64,000 bases of DNA, from contig DAOQAG010000005.1 of NCBI GenBank assembly GCA_035353815.1, positions 1 through 64,000 of the forward strand, given 5' to 3'. The position numbers and the translations under genes are program-made. The notes beneath the pieces were generated by a model. That model was given only the letters and a program-made list of their open reading frames with translations. It had not been told where the DNA came from and ran no database searches. This document shows, piece by piece, positions 18,893 to 27,376 of the stretch (positions within the stretch are counted from its first letter, which is position 1; every line of letters starts with the position of its first letter). Origin of the DNA: JAKPUX01 sp035353815 (GTDB taxonomy: Bacteria; Zhuqueibacterota; Zhuqueibacteria; Residuimicrobiales; Residuimicrobiaceae).

Positions 18893-18992
18893 NNNNNNNN
18901 NNNNNNNNNNNNNNNNNNNNNNNNNNNNNNNNNNNNNNNNNNNNNNNNNNNNNNNNNNNNNNNNNNNNNNNNNNNNNNNNNNNNNNNNNNNN
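18893..18992. other. Assembly gap of 100 Ns
   Basis: Exactly 100 Ns, a conventional placeholder of unknown true length. Its two flanks share no visible overlap. The left flank carries a repeat core and the right flank begins within a terminator hairpin. Genes or repeats may be missing here. Confidence 0.98.
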
Positions 18993-19032
18993 AAAAAAAG
19001 CCGCCGGGCTTTACGCCGGGCGGCTTTTTTTT
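18993..19032 (-). terminator. Terminator of the TonB-block operon
   Basis: An A-run, a stem of GCCGCC with GGCGGC enclosing a second short stem, and a T-run. It works in either direction but sits 13 bases beyond the stop of the minus-strand lipoprotein gene. It lies directly against the assembly gap. Confidence 0.85.
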
Positions 19033-19045
19033 GCTGAAGAGGGAA

Positions 19046-20047
19046 CTACTTGGTCACCAGCGAGGCCACCATCTTGTCGAAGGCGGGCTGGAAGGCGCTC
19101 TTCATCGGCTGATAGGTATTGACAATGACGCGGAAGAACTTGTCGTTCTTGACGAAGAAGTAGACGCGGCTCGTGATGTCCTTGCCGCCGGCATAGTTCA
19201 GCCAGGTCGCCGGGACGCCATCGACGGTGGCGATGCCACGGCCGCTCTCCTTGAACTTGGCGGCATTCTGCGCGACGAGTTTGTCGAGGGTCAGTTTCTG
19301 GGCCGGCCGGACATCGATGTAGATGCCGCTGTCCTTGCGGTAGCCGTAAATGGTCAGAGCGAATTGCACCGGATCCTTGACGGTAGCCGGCGAAGGCTGG
19401 AAATTGACGGGATAGGAGATCTTGAGAAAGTTGTTCTCAAAAACGTCGAATTCCTCGGCCGGGAGGGCCGGATCGACACCCGGCGCCTGGACCTGCGCCA
19501 CGGGCAGGTGGAGGCTGGCCAGGACGGTGTCGAGAGCCGCTTTGTTGCCCTCGTACATCTTGTTAAAGCCCTCATAGATGACCGTATAGAGCATGGAATC
19601 CTTGATGGCGACGACCTCGTCACCGCTGATGATGTTCTTGCCGTCAAGCGCGCCGCGGTAATGGAGCAGCTTGCCATTGAGGTCGGCGAGCTTTTTATCG
19701 ACCGGGGCCGTGACGTCGAAACCGGAGGAGGTCAGATCGCTGTTGACGCTGCGGATGACCGCATCCAGGGTTTTAAGGGTGTCCATTTTGTCGAGGTTGA
19801 CGATCACCCGTGCTGCATCCTTGCCTTCGATGGAATAGGGATTGAACTTGTAGAGCCCGTCGGCGGAGGAGTAAAATCCGACCTTCGGCCCGTCCTGCTG
19901 CAGTTGCCAGCCCTGGGGATGGCTGAACGAAATGCGCAGGAAGGGTTCCTGGAACTTTTCAAATGCGGAAACGGTCGTCACTTCCTGTTTTTTGCCGCAG
20001 CCGATGAGCAGCAGAAGGCCGAGAACCAGCGCCATACTTTTCTTCAT
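19046..20047 (-). CDS. Lipoprotein with duplicated PsbP-like domain
   Basis: 333 residues, not assignable to a named function. It has a clear lipobox LLIGC (Cys near 17). Two similar halves begin with EPFLRISFSHP and ENNFLKISYP, which suggests a tandem duplication of a PsbP/DUF1795-like domain; the second half ends with VDGVPATWLNY and FFRVIVNTY as such domains do. AAGGGAC precedes the ATG. It is the last gene of the TonB block and follows the TPR gene by 46 bases. I infer an envelope location, perhaps outer membrane. The domain assignment is tentative. Confidence 0.72.
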   Translation of the reverse strand: MKKSMALVLGLLLLIGCGKKQEVTTVSAFEKFQEPFLRISFSHPQGWQLQQDGPKVGFYSSADGLYKFNPYSIEGKDAARVIVNLDKMDTLKTLDAVIRSVNSDLTSSGFDVTAPVDKKLADLNGKLLHYRGALDGKNIISGDEVVAIKDSMLYTVIYEGFNKMYEGNKAALDTVLASLHLPVAQVQAPGVDPALPAEEFDVFENNFLKISYPVNFQPSPATVKDPVQFALTIYGYRKDSGIYIDVRPAQKLTLDKLVAQNAAKFKESGRGIATVDGVPATWLNYAGGKDITSRVYFFVKNDKFFRVIVNTYQPMKSAFQPAFDKMVASLVTK

Positions 20048-20093
20048 GAGAGTCCCTTTCTGATTGGGTTAAGGGGCTGAACAAGTGATTTCG

Positions 20094-21752
20094 TCAGTTA
20101 TAAAGTTGGAGAATATCCAGACCTTTCTTGGCATCCGCATTTTTGGGATCGAGGCGCAGCACCTTTTCGTACTGGGCCTTGGCCTCGTCACGGCGGTCAA
20201 GGGCGTGCAAGACCTGGGCGCGCCAGAGGTTCAGCTCGATATCGTTGGGCTTGAATTCGATGGCTTTGGTGACCGCGTTGATCGCCTGGGCGTTGTTTTT
20301 TTCGACCAGGTAGGAAAAGGTGATAAAGCTGTAGGCTTCGCCCAGTTCGTTCTTGTAATTATTTTTCAGGGTGTCGGCAAGCTGGGCCATGGTCTCATAG
20401 GCTTGACGCGCCGCCTTGAGGGAGTCGGCGCCGCGGAGCGCGCGGCCAAGGTAGAGATAGCCGGAGATATAGCTCGGACGCAGGGCGATGGCGGTGCGCA
20501 AGGCCTTGGTCGCCGGCTGGTAATCTTCCAGCGCCATCTTGCAGAGGGCGAAATTGATATAGCCATTGGGATAGGTCGAATCCGCCTTGATCCGGTTCTG
20601 GAACATCGTCGCGGCCTTTTCCCACTGCTTGGTGCGCATGTAGGAGGCGCCCATATCATTGAAGAGGTCGTCCTGTTCGGGATTTTTGGCCAGCGATTTT
20701 TCCATGTAGACCAGCGCCAGGCTGTCGTTTTTCAGGGCATAATAGCTTTTGCCAAAGCGTTTGGCGTCCTCGAAGCTGAGGGTATCGACGGCGGCCAGCC
20801 TGGTGTAGGAATCGACGGCCGGCTGGTATTGCTTGAGCATGTAATTAGCCTTGGCGGCGAGGCGCAGGGCGAGGGGATCATTGGGATTGCTTTTGAGCAG
20901 ATGCTCGGCGGCGCTCAAGGCCGATTCAAACTGCCGGCTTTTATCCAGAGCCTCGCTGTACATCGTCCAGGTGGCCTGGTCCTCGGGGTGGCGCACCACG
21001 TATTTTTCCAGGTAGGTTGTGGCATTTTTATATTGTTTGGAGAGCATGTAGATGCGGCTCACCTCGAGGGCGGCCTTGTCATTCTCCGGCTGATGGACCA
21101 GGACGCTGCGGTACATTTGGGCGGCTTCATTGTAGCGGCGGTCCTTGAGGTAGAGATCGGCCATCTTGGCGCGCAATTCGACCTGGACGGAATCATGTTT
21201 GATCGACTCCTCGAACTGCATCAGGGCCACCGGTTCGGCGCCGAGCTTGAGATAGGCTTCTCCCAGCCCGCGGTAGACCTGCGCATTGTTGGGCAGCTGC
21301 TGTTTGGCCTGTGAGAAGGCCACTTCGGCCTGGTTGGTCGAATCCGCCGCCAGGTGGAGCCAGCCGAGCTGAATGAGAAGTTCCGCATTGTTTTTGGTCG
21401 GCTTCATCGCCTTGCGCAGGGAGGCATAGGCATCTGCATTGTGGTTTTGCGCCATCTGTGCCTGAACCAGGATCTGCCAGGTAGCCGGATTCTTGTCATC
21501 CACCATCAGGGCGTTTTTAGCAGTCGCTTCGGCAAGAACGGCCTTGCCGCCCTGCATCTGGGCCTTGGCCAGAGCGTTCAGGGCCGCAGTGTTGCGTGGA
21601 TTCAGATCGATGGCTTTCTGGAAGAGGGCGGCGGCCTCATCGAATTTGCCCTGGTTGAGGAGCGCAAGGCCTTCGGCAACCTTATCCTGGCCGGCTGCAG
21701 GGAGGACCAGGAGCACCAGCACCAGGCAGAGCAATGCAGAAAATCGTTTCAT
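20094..21752 (-). CDS. Exported tetratricopeptide repeat protein
   Basis: 552 residues. A signal peptide (MKRFSALLCLVLVL, ending near AAGQ) is followed by TPR units along nearly the whole length, for example GKFDEAAALFQKAIDLNP, YNEAAQMYRSVLVHQPEN and DRRDEAKAQYEKVLRLDP. About 13-14 repeats fit the length. Such periplasmic TPR proteins scaffold complexes. It is encoded 13 bases after the PstS-like gene in the TonB operon, an order I recall from Bacteroidota TonB loci. The role is probably structural, in the TonB system; this is inference. Confidence 0.86.
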   Translation of the reverse strand: MKRFSALLCLVLVLLVLPAAGQDKVAEGLALLNQGKFDEAAALFQKAIDLNPRNTAALNALAKAQMQGGKAVLAEATAKNALMVDDKNPATWQILVQAQMAQNHNADAYASLRKAMKPTKNNAELLIQLGWLHLAADSTNQAEVAFSQAKQQLPNNAQVYRGLGEAYLKLGAEPVALMQFEESIKHDSVQVELRAKMADLYLKDRRYNEAAQMYRSVLVHQPENDKAALEVSRIYMLSKQYKNATTYLEKYVVRHPEDQATWTMYSEALDKSRQFESALSAAEHLLKSNPNDPLALRLAAKANYMLKQYQPAVDSYTRLAAVDTLSFEDAKRFGKSYYALKNDSLALVYMEKSLAKNPEQDDLFNDMGASYMRTKQWEKAATMFQNRIKADSTYPNGYINFALCKMALEDYQPATKALRTAIALRPSYISGYLYLGRALRGADSLKAARQAYETMAQLADTLKNNYKNELGEAYSFITFSYLVEKNNAQAINAVTKAIEFKPNDIELNLWRAQVLHALDRRDEAKAQYEKVLRLDPKNADAKKGLDILQLYN

Positions 21753-21765
21753 GAGTTCAATACTC

Positions 21766-22701
21766 CTATCTAATCTGAACGAGACGGATGGGCATGGTGG
21801 TTGGGACCAGACCGGAATTCAGGATAATCTTTTGTCCCGGGGCGCTGGCGATAAAGGAGCAAAATCCGGCCGCGAGCTGCGATTTGCGATTGAAATAGAC
21901 ATAGAGCGGATAATAGAGCGGGTACTTTTTCAGATAGACGTTGGCCTGGTGCATCTTGAGGTGCACCGGGGCGCCGGTCGAGTCGGTCCCGGTGAAAGCC
22001 AGGGCGCGCACCATGCCGTCGGGCTCTTCCGTGAGAGCCTTCAGGGAATCCTCCTTGACACAGGCGAGTGAGGCGATCCCCAGCGCCTGGGAATGCCGGG
22101 CCACATACTCGACAACCTCGGATTGGGCGGCGGTCATGACGGCCGGAACAAAGTCCTCGCTGCGCCGCAGGAAATGGTACTTGAGCAGCTCATAGGCACC
22201 GGAATTTTTGCCGGGGGTGACCAGCTGAATCGGGCCCGTCAAGCCGCTTCCCGGCAGTTGTTGCCAGGAGGTCAGACGTTGATCGATGATGGCGTGCAGG
22301 TCGGCCATGGAGAGGGCTTGCAGGTCATTAACGCGGTTGACCAGCAGGGCCAGGGCATCGAGGGCCACCTGGATCGAATCGATCTCGAGTTCATCCTTGT
22401 TGATGATGCGGAGTTCTTCCGCATTCAGGGCCCGGTCGGTGAGGACCAGCCGGACGCTGTCATTGATCAGATGGACCAGACATTCGCGGGTGGAGGCGCT
22501 GTAGAGCGCAATGTACGCCTTGTTGTAGAGGCTGCAAAAGAGATCCGCCTCTTTGGCCGCCAGTGCTGCGTGGGAATCCGAGACGTAGACACCGAGACGG
22601 CCGCTGGTCGGGCTCTCCTTGGGCCGGGTGTCCACCTTGCATGAACTCCAGGCCAGCGCGCCCAGCAGGCTGACGAGCAACAGGTTACTCTTCATCGACA
22701 T
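21766..22701 (-). CDS. PstS-like substrate-binding lipoprotein of the TonB locus
   Basis: 311 residues, probably a lipoprotein (ALAWSSC, Cys near 21). It has the layout of PstS-like periplasmic binding proteins (PBP_like_2), with LVLTDRALNAEEL, SMADLHAIIDQRLTSWQQL, TPGKNSGAYELLKYHFL and PLYYPLYVYFN. No phosphate permease or ATPase genes lie nearby. It sits instead between TonB and TPR genes in the ExbBD operon, so a role outside ABC transport is likely. AGGAGG precedes the ATG by seven bases. It overlaps the end of the upstream membrane-protein gene by 17 bases. The ligand is unknown. Confidence 0.8.
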   Translation of the reverse strand: MSMKSNLLLVSLLGALAWSSCKVDTRPKESPTSGRLGVYVSDSHAALAAKEADLFCSLYNKAYIALYSASTRECLVHLINDSVRLVLTDRALNAEELRIINKDELEIDSIQVALDALALLVNRVNDLQALSMADLHAIIDQRLTSWQQLPGSGLTGPIQLVTPGKNSGAYELLKYHFLRRSEDFVPAVMTAAQSEVVEYVARHSQALGIASLACVKEDSLKALTEEPDGMVRALAFTGTDSTGAPVHLKMHQANVYLKKYPLYYPLYVYFNRKSQLAAGFCSFIASAPGQKIILNSGLVPTTMPIRLVQIR

Positions 22702-22909
22702 GGGTGTGCCTCCTGTACTTTGAGGGTTTGGGTTTCCAGAAGGTGACCAGGAAACGATAGATGCTCATCAGGATCAGCACCACACCGAAGGTATAGCGTA
22801 CCTGCGGCAGGACCTGGAAGTGTAGCAGTCCGGTGACGATCGCCACGCCGGCACAGAACGTAATGCCGGCGATGGCGAATGCGAACACTTTTCCGGGTTC
22901 GAGAGACAT
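22685..22909 (-). CDS. Two-helix small membrane protein of the TonB operon
   Basis: A 74-residue protein with two predicted membrane helices (FAFAIAGITFCAGVAIVTGLL and YTFGVVLILMSIYRFLVTFW) and a basic, His-containing tail (KPKPSKYRRHTH). The ATG at 22909 is preceded two codons earlier by a possible GTG start at 22915. It lies 13 bases after the TonB gene and its end overlaps the PstS-like gene. I do not recognise a named family. Its place suggests an accessory subunit of the ExbBD-TonB complex, which is inference. Confidence 0.75.
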   Translation of the reverse strand: MSLEPGKVFAFAIAGITFCAGVAIVTGLLHFQVLPQVRYTFGVVLILMSIYRFLVTFWKPKPSKYRRHTHVDEE

Positions 22910-22922
22910 CGTCACACGGGGA

Positions 22923-23666
22923 TTAATTGAGCTTGAAGTTGAACGACAGGGAGATCCAGACCGAAACCGGGCCGGTTTTCATCATCGCCGGGGTAAAGAT
23001 CCACTGCTTGGCGGCGTCGATGGCCGGCTGGTTAAAGATCTCCGAAGCGCTCTTGAGGATGACCACATCCTTGACCTTGCCCTCTTTGTCGACCCACAGC
23101 TTCACCCAGACCGTGCCTTCGAGGCCGGCCTTGCGCGCCAGCTCCGGATAGACCGGTTCGATGCGTTTGATGACCTGGGGTTCCTTTTCAAAGGGGACGA
23201 AGTCGGGAGGCGGCGCCTCCTCTTCATCGATGTTTTCGACGTTGACGTCCTGCTCGATCACCTGACCGCCGCCGGTGCCGGCGCCTTCACCCACGGGGCC
23301 GGTCACCGAGCTCATTTCCGTCTGGGAAGCGAAGGACTGCTCAGGGCTCACTTCCGCGTCCGGAACCGGCACGGGGATACCGACACTGGGTTTGGCCATC
23401 GGCGCCGCTGCGGAGACCGAGGGGGCGACAGCGGCACTGGCGCCCTGGATCGAGGGCGGCGGACCGAGCTCGCTGTATTTGAGGATGCGCACGGTGCGGA
23501 CCGGGGCCTCCTCCTTGCCCAGCAGGGTCGCGGCCCAATAGATGCCCAGACCGAAAAACTCGATCACGGAAGCGATGATCAGGCCGTAGACCATGTACTT
23601 TTGCTTGACTTCCTTGAGCTCGGTGGCTCCATAGGGGAGTCTTGCTTTTTCCGCAAGTTCTGTCAT
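22923..23666 (-). CDS. Energy transducer TonB family protein
   Basis: 247 residues. A short cytoplasmic N-terminus (about 25 residues) precedes one membrane helix (YGLIIASVIEFFGLGIYW), a Pro- and Ala-rich periplasmic linker with acidic EEEAPPPDFVPFE, and a C-terminal TonB domain (about 160-245) with PVYPELARKAGLEGTVWVK and AIDAAKQWIFTPAM. TonB carries ExbBD energy to outer-membrane receptors, two of which are encoded in this window at 30662 and 49289. ATG at 23666 has GGAGGAGAG upstream. The N-terminal cytoplasmic extension is longer than in E. coli TonB but usual for FCB bacteria. Confidence 0.92.
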   Translation of the reverse strand: MTELAEKARLPYGATELKEVKQKYMVYGLIIASVIEFFGLGIYWAATLLGKEEAPVRTVRILKYSELGPPPSIQGASAAVAPSVSAAAPMAKPSVGIPVPVPDAEVSPEQSFASQTEMSSVTGPVGEGAGTGGGQVIEQDVNVENIDEEEAPPPDFVPFEKEPQVIKRIEPVYPELARKAGLEGTVWVKLWVDKEGKVKDVVILKSASEIFNQPAIDAAKQWIFTPAMMKTGPVSVWISLSFNFKLN

Positions 23667-23688
23667 GATACTCTCCTCCTCCAGGAAG

Positions 23689-24183
23689 TTAGATCGCCTT
23701 GGCGATGAGTTGGCTGTCAATCTCCTTGAACGGCGCGATCGAGAACCGGGTTATGTTGGCGAGATTCAACTCGTCCATGATATTGACCATCAATTCATAG
23801 GTGCCTTGGCGCTCCACCTTGATCAGGACGACCAGCTTGGGATTGGCCTTGCTGCGGTCGACCATCAAGGGGCGTAATTCCTTGAATTCAATGCGTTGCG
23901 GTGTCTCCATTCCCATGTTGACATAAATGGAGCCATCGGCGGTCGCGCGGATGGTGAGCAGACTGGTTTCAGCAACCTCCACCTTGACATCGGAGTCAGG
24001 CGGCAGGTTGATCTCCATTGTCTGCGGCGTATTGAAGACCGTGGTGAGCATGAAGAAGGTGATCAGAAGCATCATGATGTCCACCATCGGGGTCATGTCA
24101 ATACCCACACCTACGCGTTTTTTATGTTTTTTGCCACCCTTGCCTTTCGGTTCCTTGGGGGCAACAACATCAGCTCCTGCCAT
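23689..24183 (-). CDS. exbD: Biopolymer transporter ExbD (second copy in operon)
   Basis: 164 residues. A basic cytoplasmic N-terminus (KGKGGKKHKKR) precedes one membrane helix that contains the proton-pathway Asp in DMTPMVDIMMLL. A periplasmic domain with INLPPDSDVKVEV and later strands follows. ExbD works with ExbB as the proton-driven stator for TonB. Two different exbD genes lie side by side; this one has a longer basic N-terminus. GGAG lies seven bases before the ATG. Confidence 0.93.
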   Translation of the reverse strand: MAGADVVAPKEPKGKGGKKHKKRVGVGIDMTPMVDIMMLLITFFMLTTVFNTPQTMEINLPPDSDVKVEVAETSLLTIRATADGSIYVNMGMETPQRIEFKELRPLMVDRSKANPKLVVLIKVERQGTYELMVNIMDELNLANITRFSIAPFKEIDSQLIAKAI

Positions 24184-24195
24184 ACTTTAACTCCA

Positions 24196-24660
24196 TCAGA
24201 TTTTTTCGAGTTCCGTTACAAGGTTGAACCGGGTGATTTTGACCTTCTGCAGGATGTTCATCACATCCTCGATCGGACCAAATGGCGTTTCTTTGTCAGC
24301 CTTGATCACGGTGCGCAGTTTGGGATTGGCGATTCGCGCCTGAATCAGCAAATCGGCCAGCTGCTGCTTGTCCTGGAGCTGGATGCCCGAACGCAGGGCA
24401 TTCTCCTCGCCAAAAAGCCGGCCGCGAAGCCGCTGGGAGTCCAGTCCGAGATAATAGCGGTCATCCTTGGTCACCGTGATGGTCATCACGTCCGACTCGG
24501 GCAGCTTGAACTGCGAATGCGACGAGGGGAGGACGACTTCGGCCTCTGCAGGTGGTTTGAAGCGTGTCGTTAACATGAAGAAGGTCAACAACAGCATCAT
24601 AATGTCCACCATGGGCGTCATGTCAATCCGGATATTGCTACGCCCTTTTTTATGCTGCAT
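24196..24660 (-). CDS. exbD: Biopolymer transporter ExbD (first copy in operon)
   Basis: 154 residues. The helix with DMTPMVDIMMLLLTFFML holds the essential Asp, and the periplasmic part (VVLPSSHSQFKLPESDVMTI and later) is characteristic. It starts 18 bases after exbB and ends 12 bases before the second exbD. The two copies share the N-terminal helix but diverge in the periplasmic domain, so they probably form mixed dimers; this is inference. Confidence 0.93.
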   Translation of the reverse strand: MQHKKGRSNIRIDMTPMVDIMMLLLTFFMLTTRFKPPAEAEVVLPSSHSQFKLPESDVMTITVTKDDRYYLGLDSQRLRGRLFGEENALRSGIQLQDKQQLADLLIQARIANPKLRTVIKADKETPFGPIEDVMNILQKVKITRFNLVTELEKI

Positions 24661-24678
24661 GGCTGTTTACCTCATCAG

Positions 24679-25407
24679 TTATTTGGTGGCTTCTTTTTCG
24701 GCCAGAGTGGTGACCATGGAATAGGTGGATTCATCGATCATGTAGGTAAAGTTGTCGATGCGGGTGCTGAAGTAGTTGAACGACACGATACCCAGGATGG
24801 CCGTGATCAGACCGCCGGCGGTGTTGATCAGGGCTTCGGAGATACCCAGCGACAGGGCGATGGCATCGGGTGCACCCGACTTGGCCAGGGCCTTGAAGGA
24901 CTTGATCATACCGAGGGTGGTTCCGAGCAGACCGACGAGCACACCGATCGAGGCCAGGGTCGAGATGCCCACCAGGTTTCTCTCAAGCAACGGGACTTCC
25001 AGCATCATCGATTCCTCGACGGCATGCTGCATCTCTTCCATCGTTTCCTTGGCGGAGAGATGGGCACCGGAGGCCTTCAGCAGTTTGTACTTTTCCAGAC
25101 CGGCGCGGAGCACACTGGCCGGGGTGCCGCGCTGTTTGTCACAGGTGGCGATGGCGGCATCGACGTTGCCGGCTTTGATCTCTTGCTGCAGCTTGCGGTA
25201 AAAGGCAGGCAGGGAACCTTTACCTTTGGCTTTGCCGAGGGCCAGCAGACGTTCAACGATGAAGGTGAGCAGCATCAGGATCATCATGATCAGGATGGGG
25301 ACCAGGACACCACCTTGTTTGATGTAATCGGGCAGAAACTGGAAAACGATGAGGCCGACGATGAACGCTACGACCATGACGATGGTGATGAAGAGACCCT
25401 GTTTCAT
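24679..25407 (-). CDS. exbB: MotA/TolQ/ExbB proton channel family protein
   Basis: 242 residues with three membrane helices: near the N-terminus (about 5-26), and about 150-175 and 190-210 around STLASIGVLVGLLGTTLGMI and NTAGGLITAILGIVSF. The GLLGTTLGMI stretch and the Thr/Ser-rich channel face are family signatures. It has an extra N-terminal helix pair relative to short TolQ forms (IKQGGVLVPILIMMILML). AAGGAG lies eight bases before the ATG. It heads the energy-coupling part of the operon, 35 bases after the STAS gene. Confidence 0.94.
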   Translation of the reverse strand: MKQGLFITIVMVVAFIVGLIVFQFLPDYIKQGGVLVPILIMMILMLLTFIVERLLALGKAKGKGSLPAFYRKLQQEIKAGNVDAAIATCDKQRGTPASVLRAGLEKYKLLKASGAHLSAKETMEEMQHAVEESMMLEVPLLERNLVGISTLASIGVLVGLLGTTLGMIKSFKALAKSGAPDAIALSLGISEALINTAGGLITAILGIVSFNYFSTRIDNFTYMIDESTYSMVTTLAEKEATK

Positions 25408-25442
25408 GGTGCTTTCTCCTTTGATGTGAGGGGAATTGTGAA

Positions 25443-25808
25443 TTAGTGGTTAATGGATTCCATGGTTTGAAAACTGGCAATGGCCTCGTCCCGGCTCTCC
25501 TCCACCTCGAAGACGCTGATGAGCTTGGTGATCACAAAGAGATTCTGGATCCCCTTGCCCATCTCGCAGAGCCGGATATGACCGCCGCCGCGTGAGTACA
25601 TGGTATGCAGCCCGACCAGGGTACCAATGCCCAGGCTGTTGCAATAGGTGATTCCGCTCATGTCGATGATCAGCTTGCGATTGCCCTGCTCGAAGAGGTC
25701 GGCGATGCTCGATTTCAGCTCGTCGCACTCCTCTCCGCCGACCAGGGCACCGCGCATGCTTACCACAGCTATATCCAGATTGTTCATCGTCATCACTCTG
25801 ACGGCCAC
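25443..25808 (-). CDS. STAS-domain protein lacking the usual phosphoserine
   Basis: A 121-residue STAS domain with VVSMRGALVGGEECDELKSS, KLIIDMSGITYCNSLGIG and VITKLISVFEV, clearly of the anti-sigma antagonist type. GTG at 25808 is preferred because GAGGAGG lies eight bases upstream; a longer frame upstream is unlike protein. Where relatives have DSSG, this has NSLG, so the phosphorylated serine is replaced by leucine. It may be constitutively in its binding-competent state. It is encoded 35 bases before exbB and 236 bases after a sigma-54 response regulator gene. The partner is unknown. Confidence 0.85.
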   Translation of the reverse strand: MAVRVMTMNNLDIAVVSMRGALVGGEECDELKSSIADLFEQGNRKLIIDMSGITYCNSLGIGTLVGLHTMYSRGGGHIRLCEMGKGIQNLFVITKLISVFEVEESRDEAIASFQTMESINH

Positions 25809-25865
25809 GGCGGATACCTCCTCACACGGACGATCACCAGTTGCATCAGTTGCCGCCACTATTAT

Positions 25866-25881
25866 ATCAACTATTATGCCA
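25866..25881 (-). promoter_or_regulatory. Possible sigma-54 (-24/-12) or extended -10 promoter for the STAS-exbB operon
   Basis: The minus strand reads TGGCATAATAGTTGAT, matching TGGCAC-N5-TTGC with correct spacing but GA in place of the nearly invariant GC at -12. Overlapping it is TGATATAAT (25861-25869), a good extended -10 for sigma-70, without a clear -35. Either would give a leader of roughly 40 bases to the GTG at 25808. The next gene upstream encodes a sigma-54 activator, which makes the first reading attractive but unproven. Confidence 0.35.
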
Positions 25882-26044
25882 AAATCCAGGCGGAAGCTTG
25901 TCCATAAAAAACAACAGATGGCCCGCGGCCCCGCCGGGGCATTCCTTGCAAAATGCAATTAACCGCATTCGGCGGGACGGTAAAAAAGACGCTAACCTGA
26001 AGAAATTGCATAAAATAAAACCGTATTGTAAATTGCACGATGGC

Positions 26045-27376
26045 TCAAAGCTGGTACTTTTTACGCTTGCGCCACAGGGTGGCCGGATCGATGCCGAGGA
26101 TGCGCGCGGCCTCATCATAATCGTGGGCATGTTCCAGCACCTGGATGATGTGACGTTTTTCCATCTCTTCCAGGGAGATGGCATAGACCGGCTCATGGTC
26201 GGCGTGCTGCACCTCCGCAGGCAAATGGGAAAGCTCGATGGTGCCGCTCTTGGCCAGGAGCACGGCCCGCTCCATGACATTTTCCAGCTCGCGGACGTTC
26301 CCGAACCAGCGGTAGAGGCGCAGCGCCTTCATCGCCTCGATCGAGATGCTCAGCGGCGCCTCCTTGCCGAATTTGCGCATAAAGTGATGCACCAGCAGCG
26401 GGATGTCCTCCGGCCGCTGCCGCAAGGCGGTTGCCTTGAGGCGCACCGCGTTGAGGCGATAAAAGAGATCGTCGCGGAAACTGCCCTCGCGCAGGGCTTC
26501 ATCGAGGTCGCGGTTGGTGGCGGCGATGATGCGCACATCGACCTTGCGGGTCACGCTCTCGCCGACGCGCTCGAACTCCTTGCTCTGGATGACCCGCAGC
26601 AGCTTGGCCTGGATGGCGGGCGAGATCTCCGCTACCTCGTCGAGAAAGATCGTGCCGCCGTCGGCGAGTTCGAACCGGCCCTGGCGGTCGCGCGTCGCGC
26701 CGGTGAAGGCCCCCTTGATATGGCCGAAGAGCTCGCTTTCGAGCAGTTCCTCCGGCAGCGCGGCGCAGTTGATTTTGACGAAGGGCTTGGCAGCGCGGGC
26801 GCTGCGGCTGTGGATGAACTGGGCGATCAGCTCCTTGCCCGTACCGCTTTCACCCTCGATGAGGACGCTCATAGTGCTGTCGGCCAGGCGGCCGGCGAGG
26901 TCGAGCAGGGCGAGCATCTCGGCATTGCGGGTGATGAACTCGCCGGTGGCCGGAGGCTGGGTCACCTGCTCGCGCAGGGTGCGCACCTCGCTGGTCAGCT
27001 GGTGATGCTCCCAGGCCTTTTGCGCAAAGATCTGCAGTTCCTTGAGATCGAAGGGTTTTTGCAGATAATGATAGGCGCCCTTCTTGACCGCCTCGACGGC
27101 GCTGTCAATGGTGCCATGCGCGGTGATGATCACCACGGTCAAATCCGGATCCTGGCGGCGCAGCCGCTCGAGCATCTCCATGCCGTCGATGGGCTGCATG
27201 CGCAGATCGACAAAGGCCAGATCGAAACGCTCCCGCCCGGCGATCTCGAGGGCGTCCTGGGGCCGCGAGGTCAGGGTGACAACAAAACCAATCGACTCGA
27301 GACTGATGCCGATGGTCTTGAGGATGTGCAACTCGTCATCAATGACCAGAACCCGCGCTGCGCTGCGGCTGTTCAT
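26045..27376 (-). CDS. Sigma-54-dependent response regulator (NtrC family)
   Basis: 443 residues with the full NtrC layout. The receiver domain has D13-D14, phosphoacceptor D57, T85 and K107. The AAA+ domain has Walker A GESGTGKE (about 174-181), the sigma-54 contact loop GAFTGA (222-227) and Walker B GGTIFLDE. The C-terminal Fis-type HTH covers about 400-443 (YDEAARILGIDPATLWRKRK). It activates sigma-54 promoters when phosphorylated. The start overlaps the kinase stop by ATGA, so the pair is co-translated. Candidate targets include the adjacent STAS-TonB operon. Confidence 0.96.
   Translation of the reverse strand: MNSRSAARVLVIDDELHILKTIGISLESIGFVVTLTSRPQDALEIAGRERFDLAFVDLRMQPIDGMEMLERLRRQDPDLTVVIITAHGTIDSAVEAVKKGAYHYLQKPFDLKELQIFAQKAWEHHQLTSEVRTLREQVTQPPATGEFITRNAEMLALLDLAGRLADSTMSVLIEGESGTGKELIAQFIHSRSARAAKPFVKINCAALPEELLESELFGHIKGAFTGATRDRQGRFELADGGTIFLDEVAEISPAIQAKLLRVIQSKEFERVGESVTRKVDVRIIAATNRDLDEALREGSFRDDLFYRLNAVRLKATALRQRPEDIPLLVHHFMRKFGKEAPLSISIEAMKALRLYRWFGNVRELENVMERAVLLAKSGTIELSHLPAEVQHADHEPVYAISLEEMEKRHIIQVLEHAHDYDEAARILGIDPATLWRKRKKYQL

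Noticed and set aside
18821..20080. Open frame spanning the first N gap
   Set aside because: It runs through 100 Ns and opposite the lipoprotein gene; it has no biological support.
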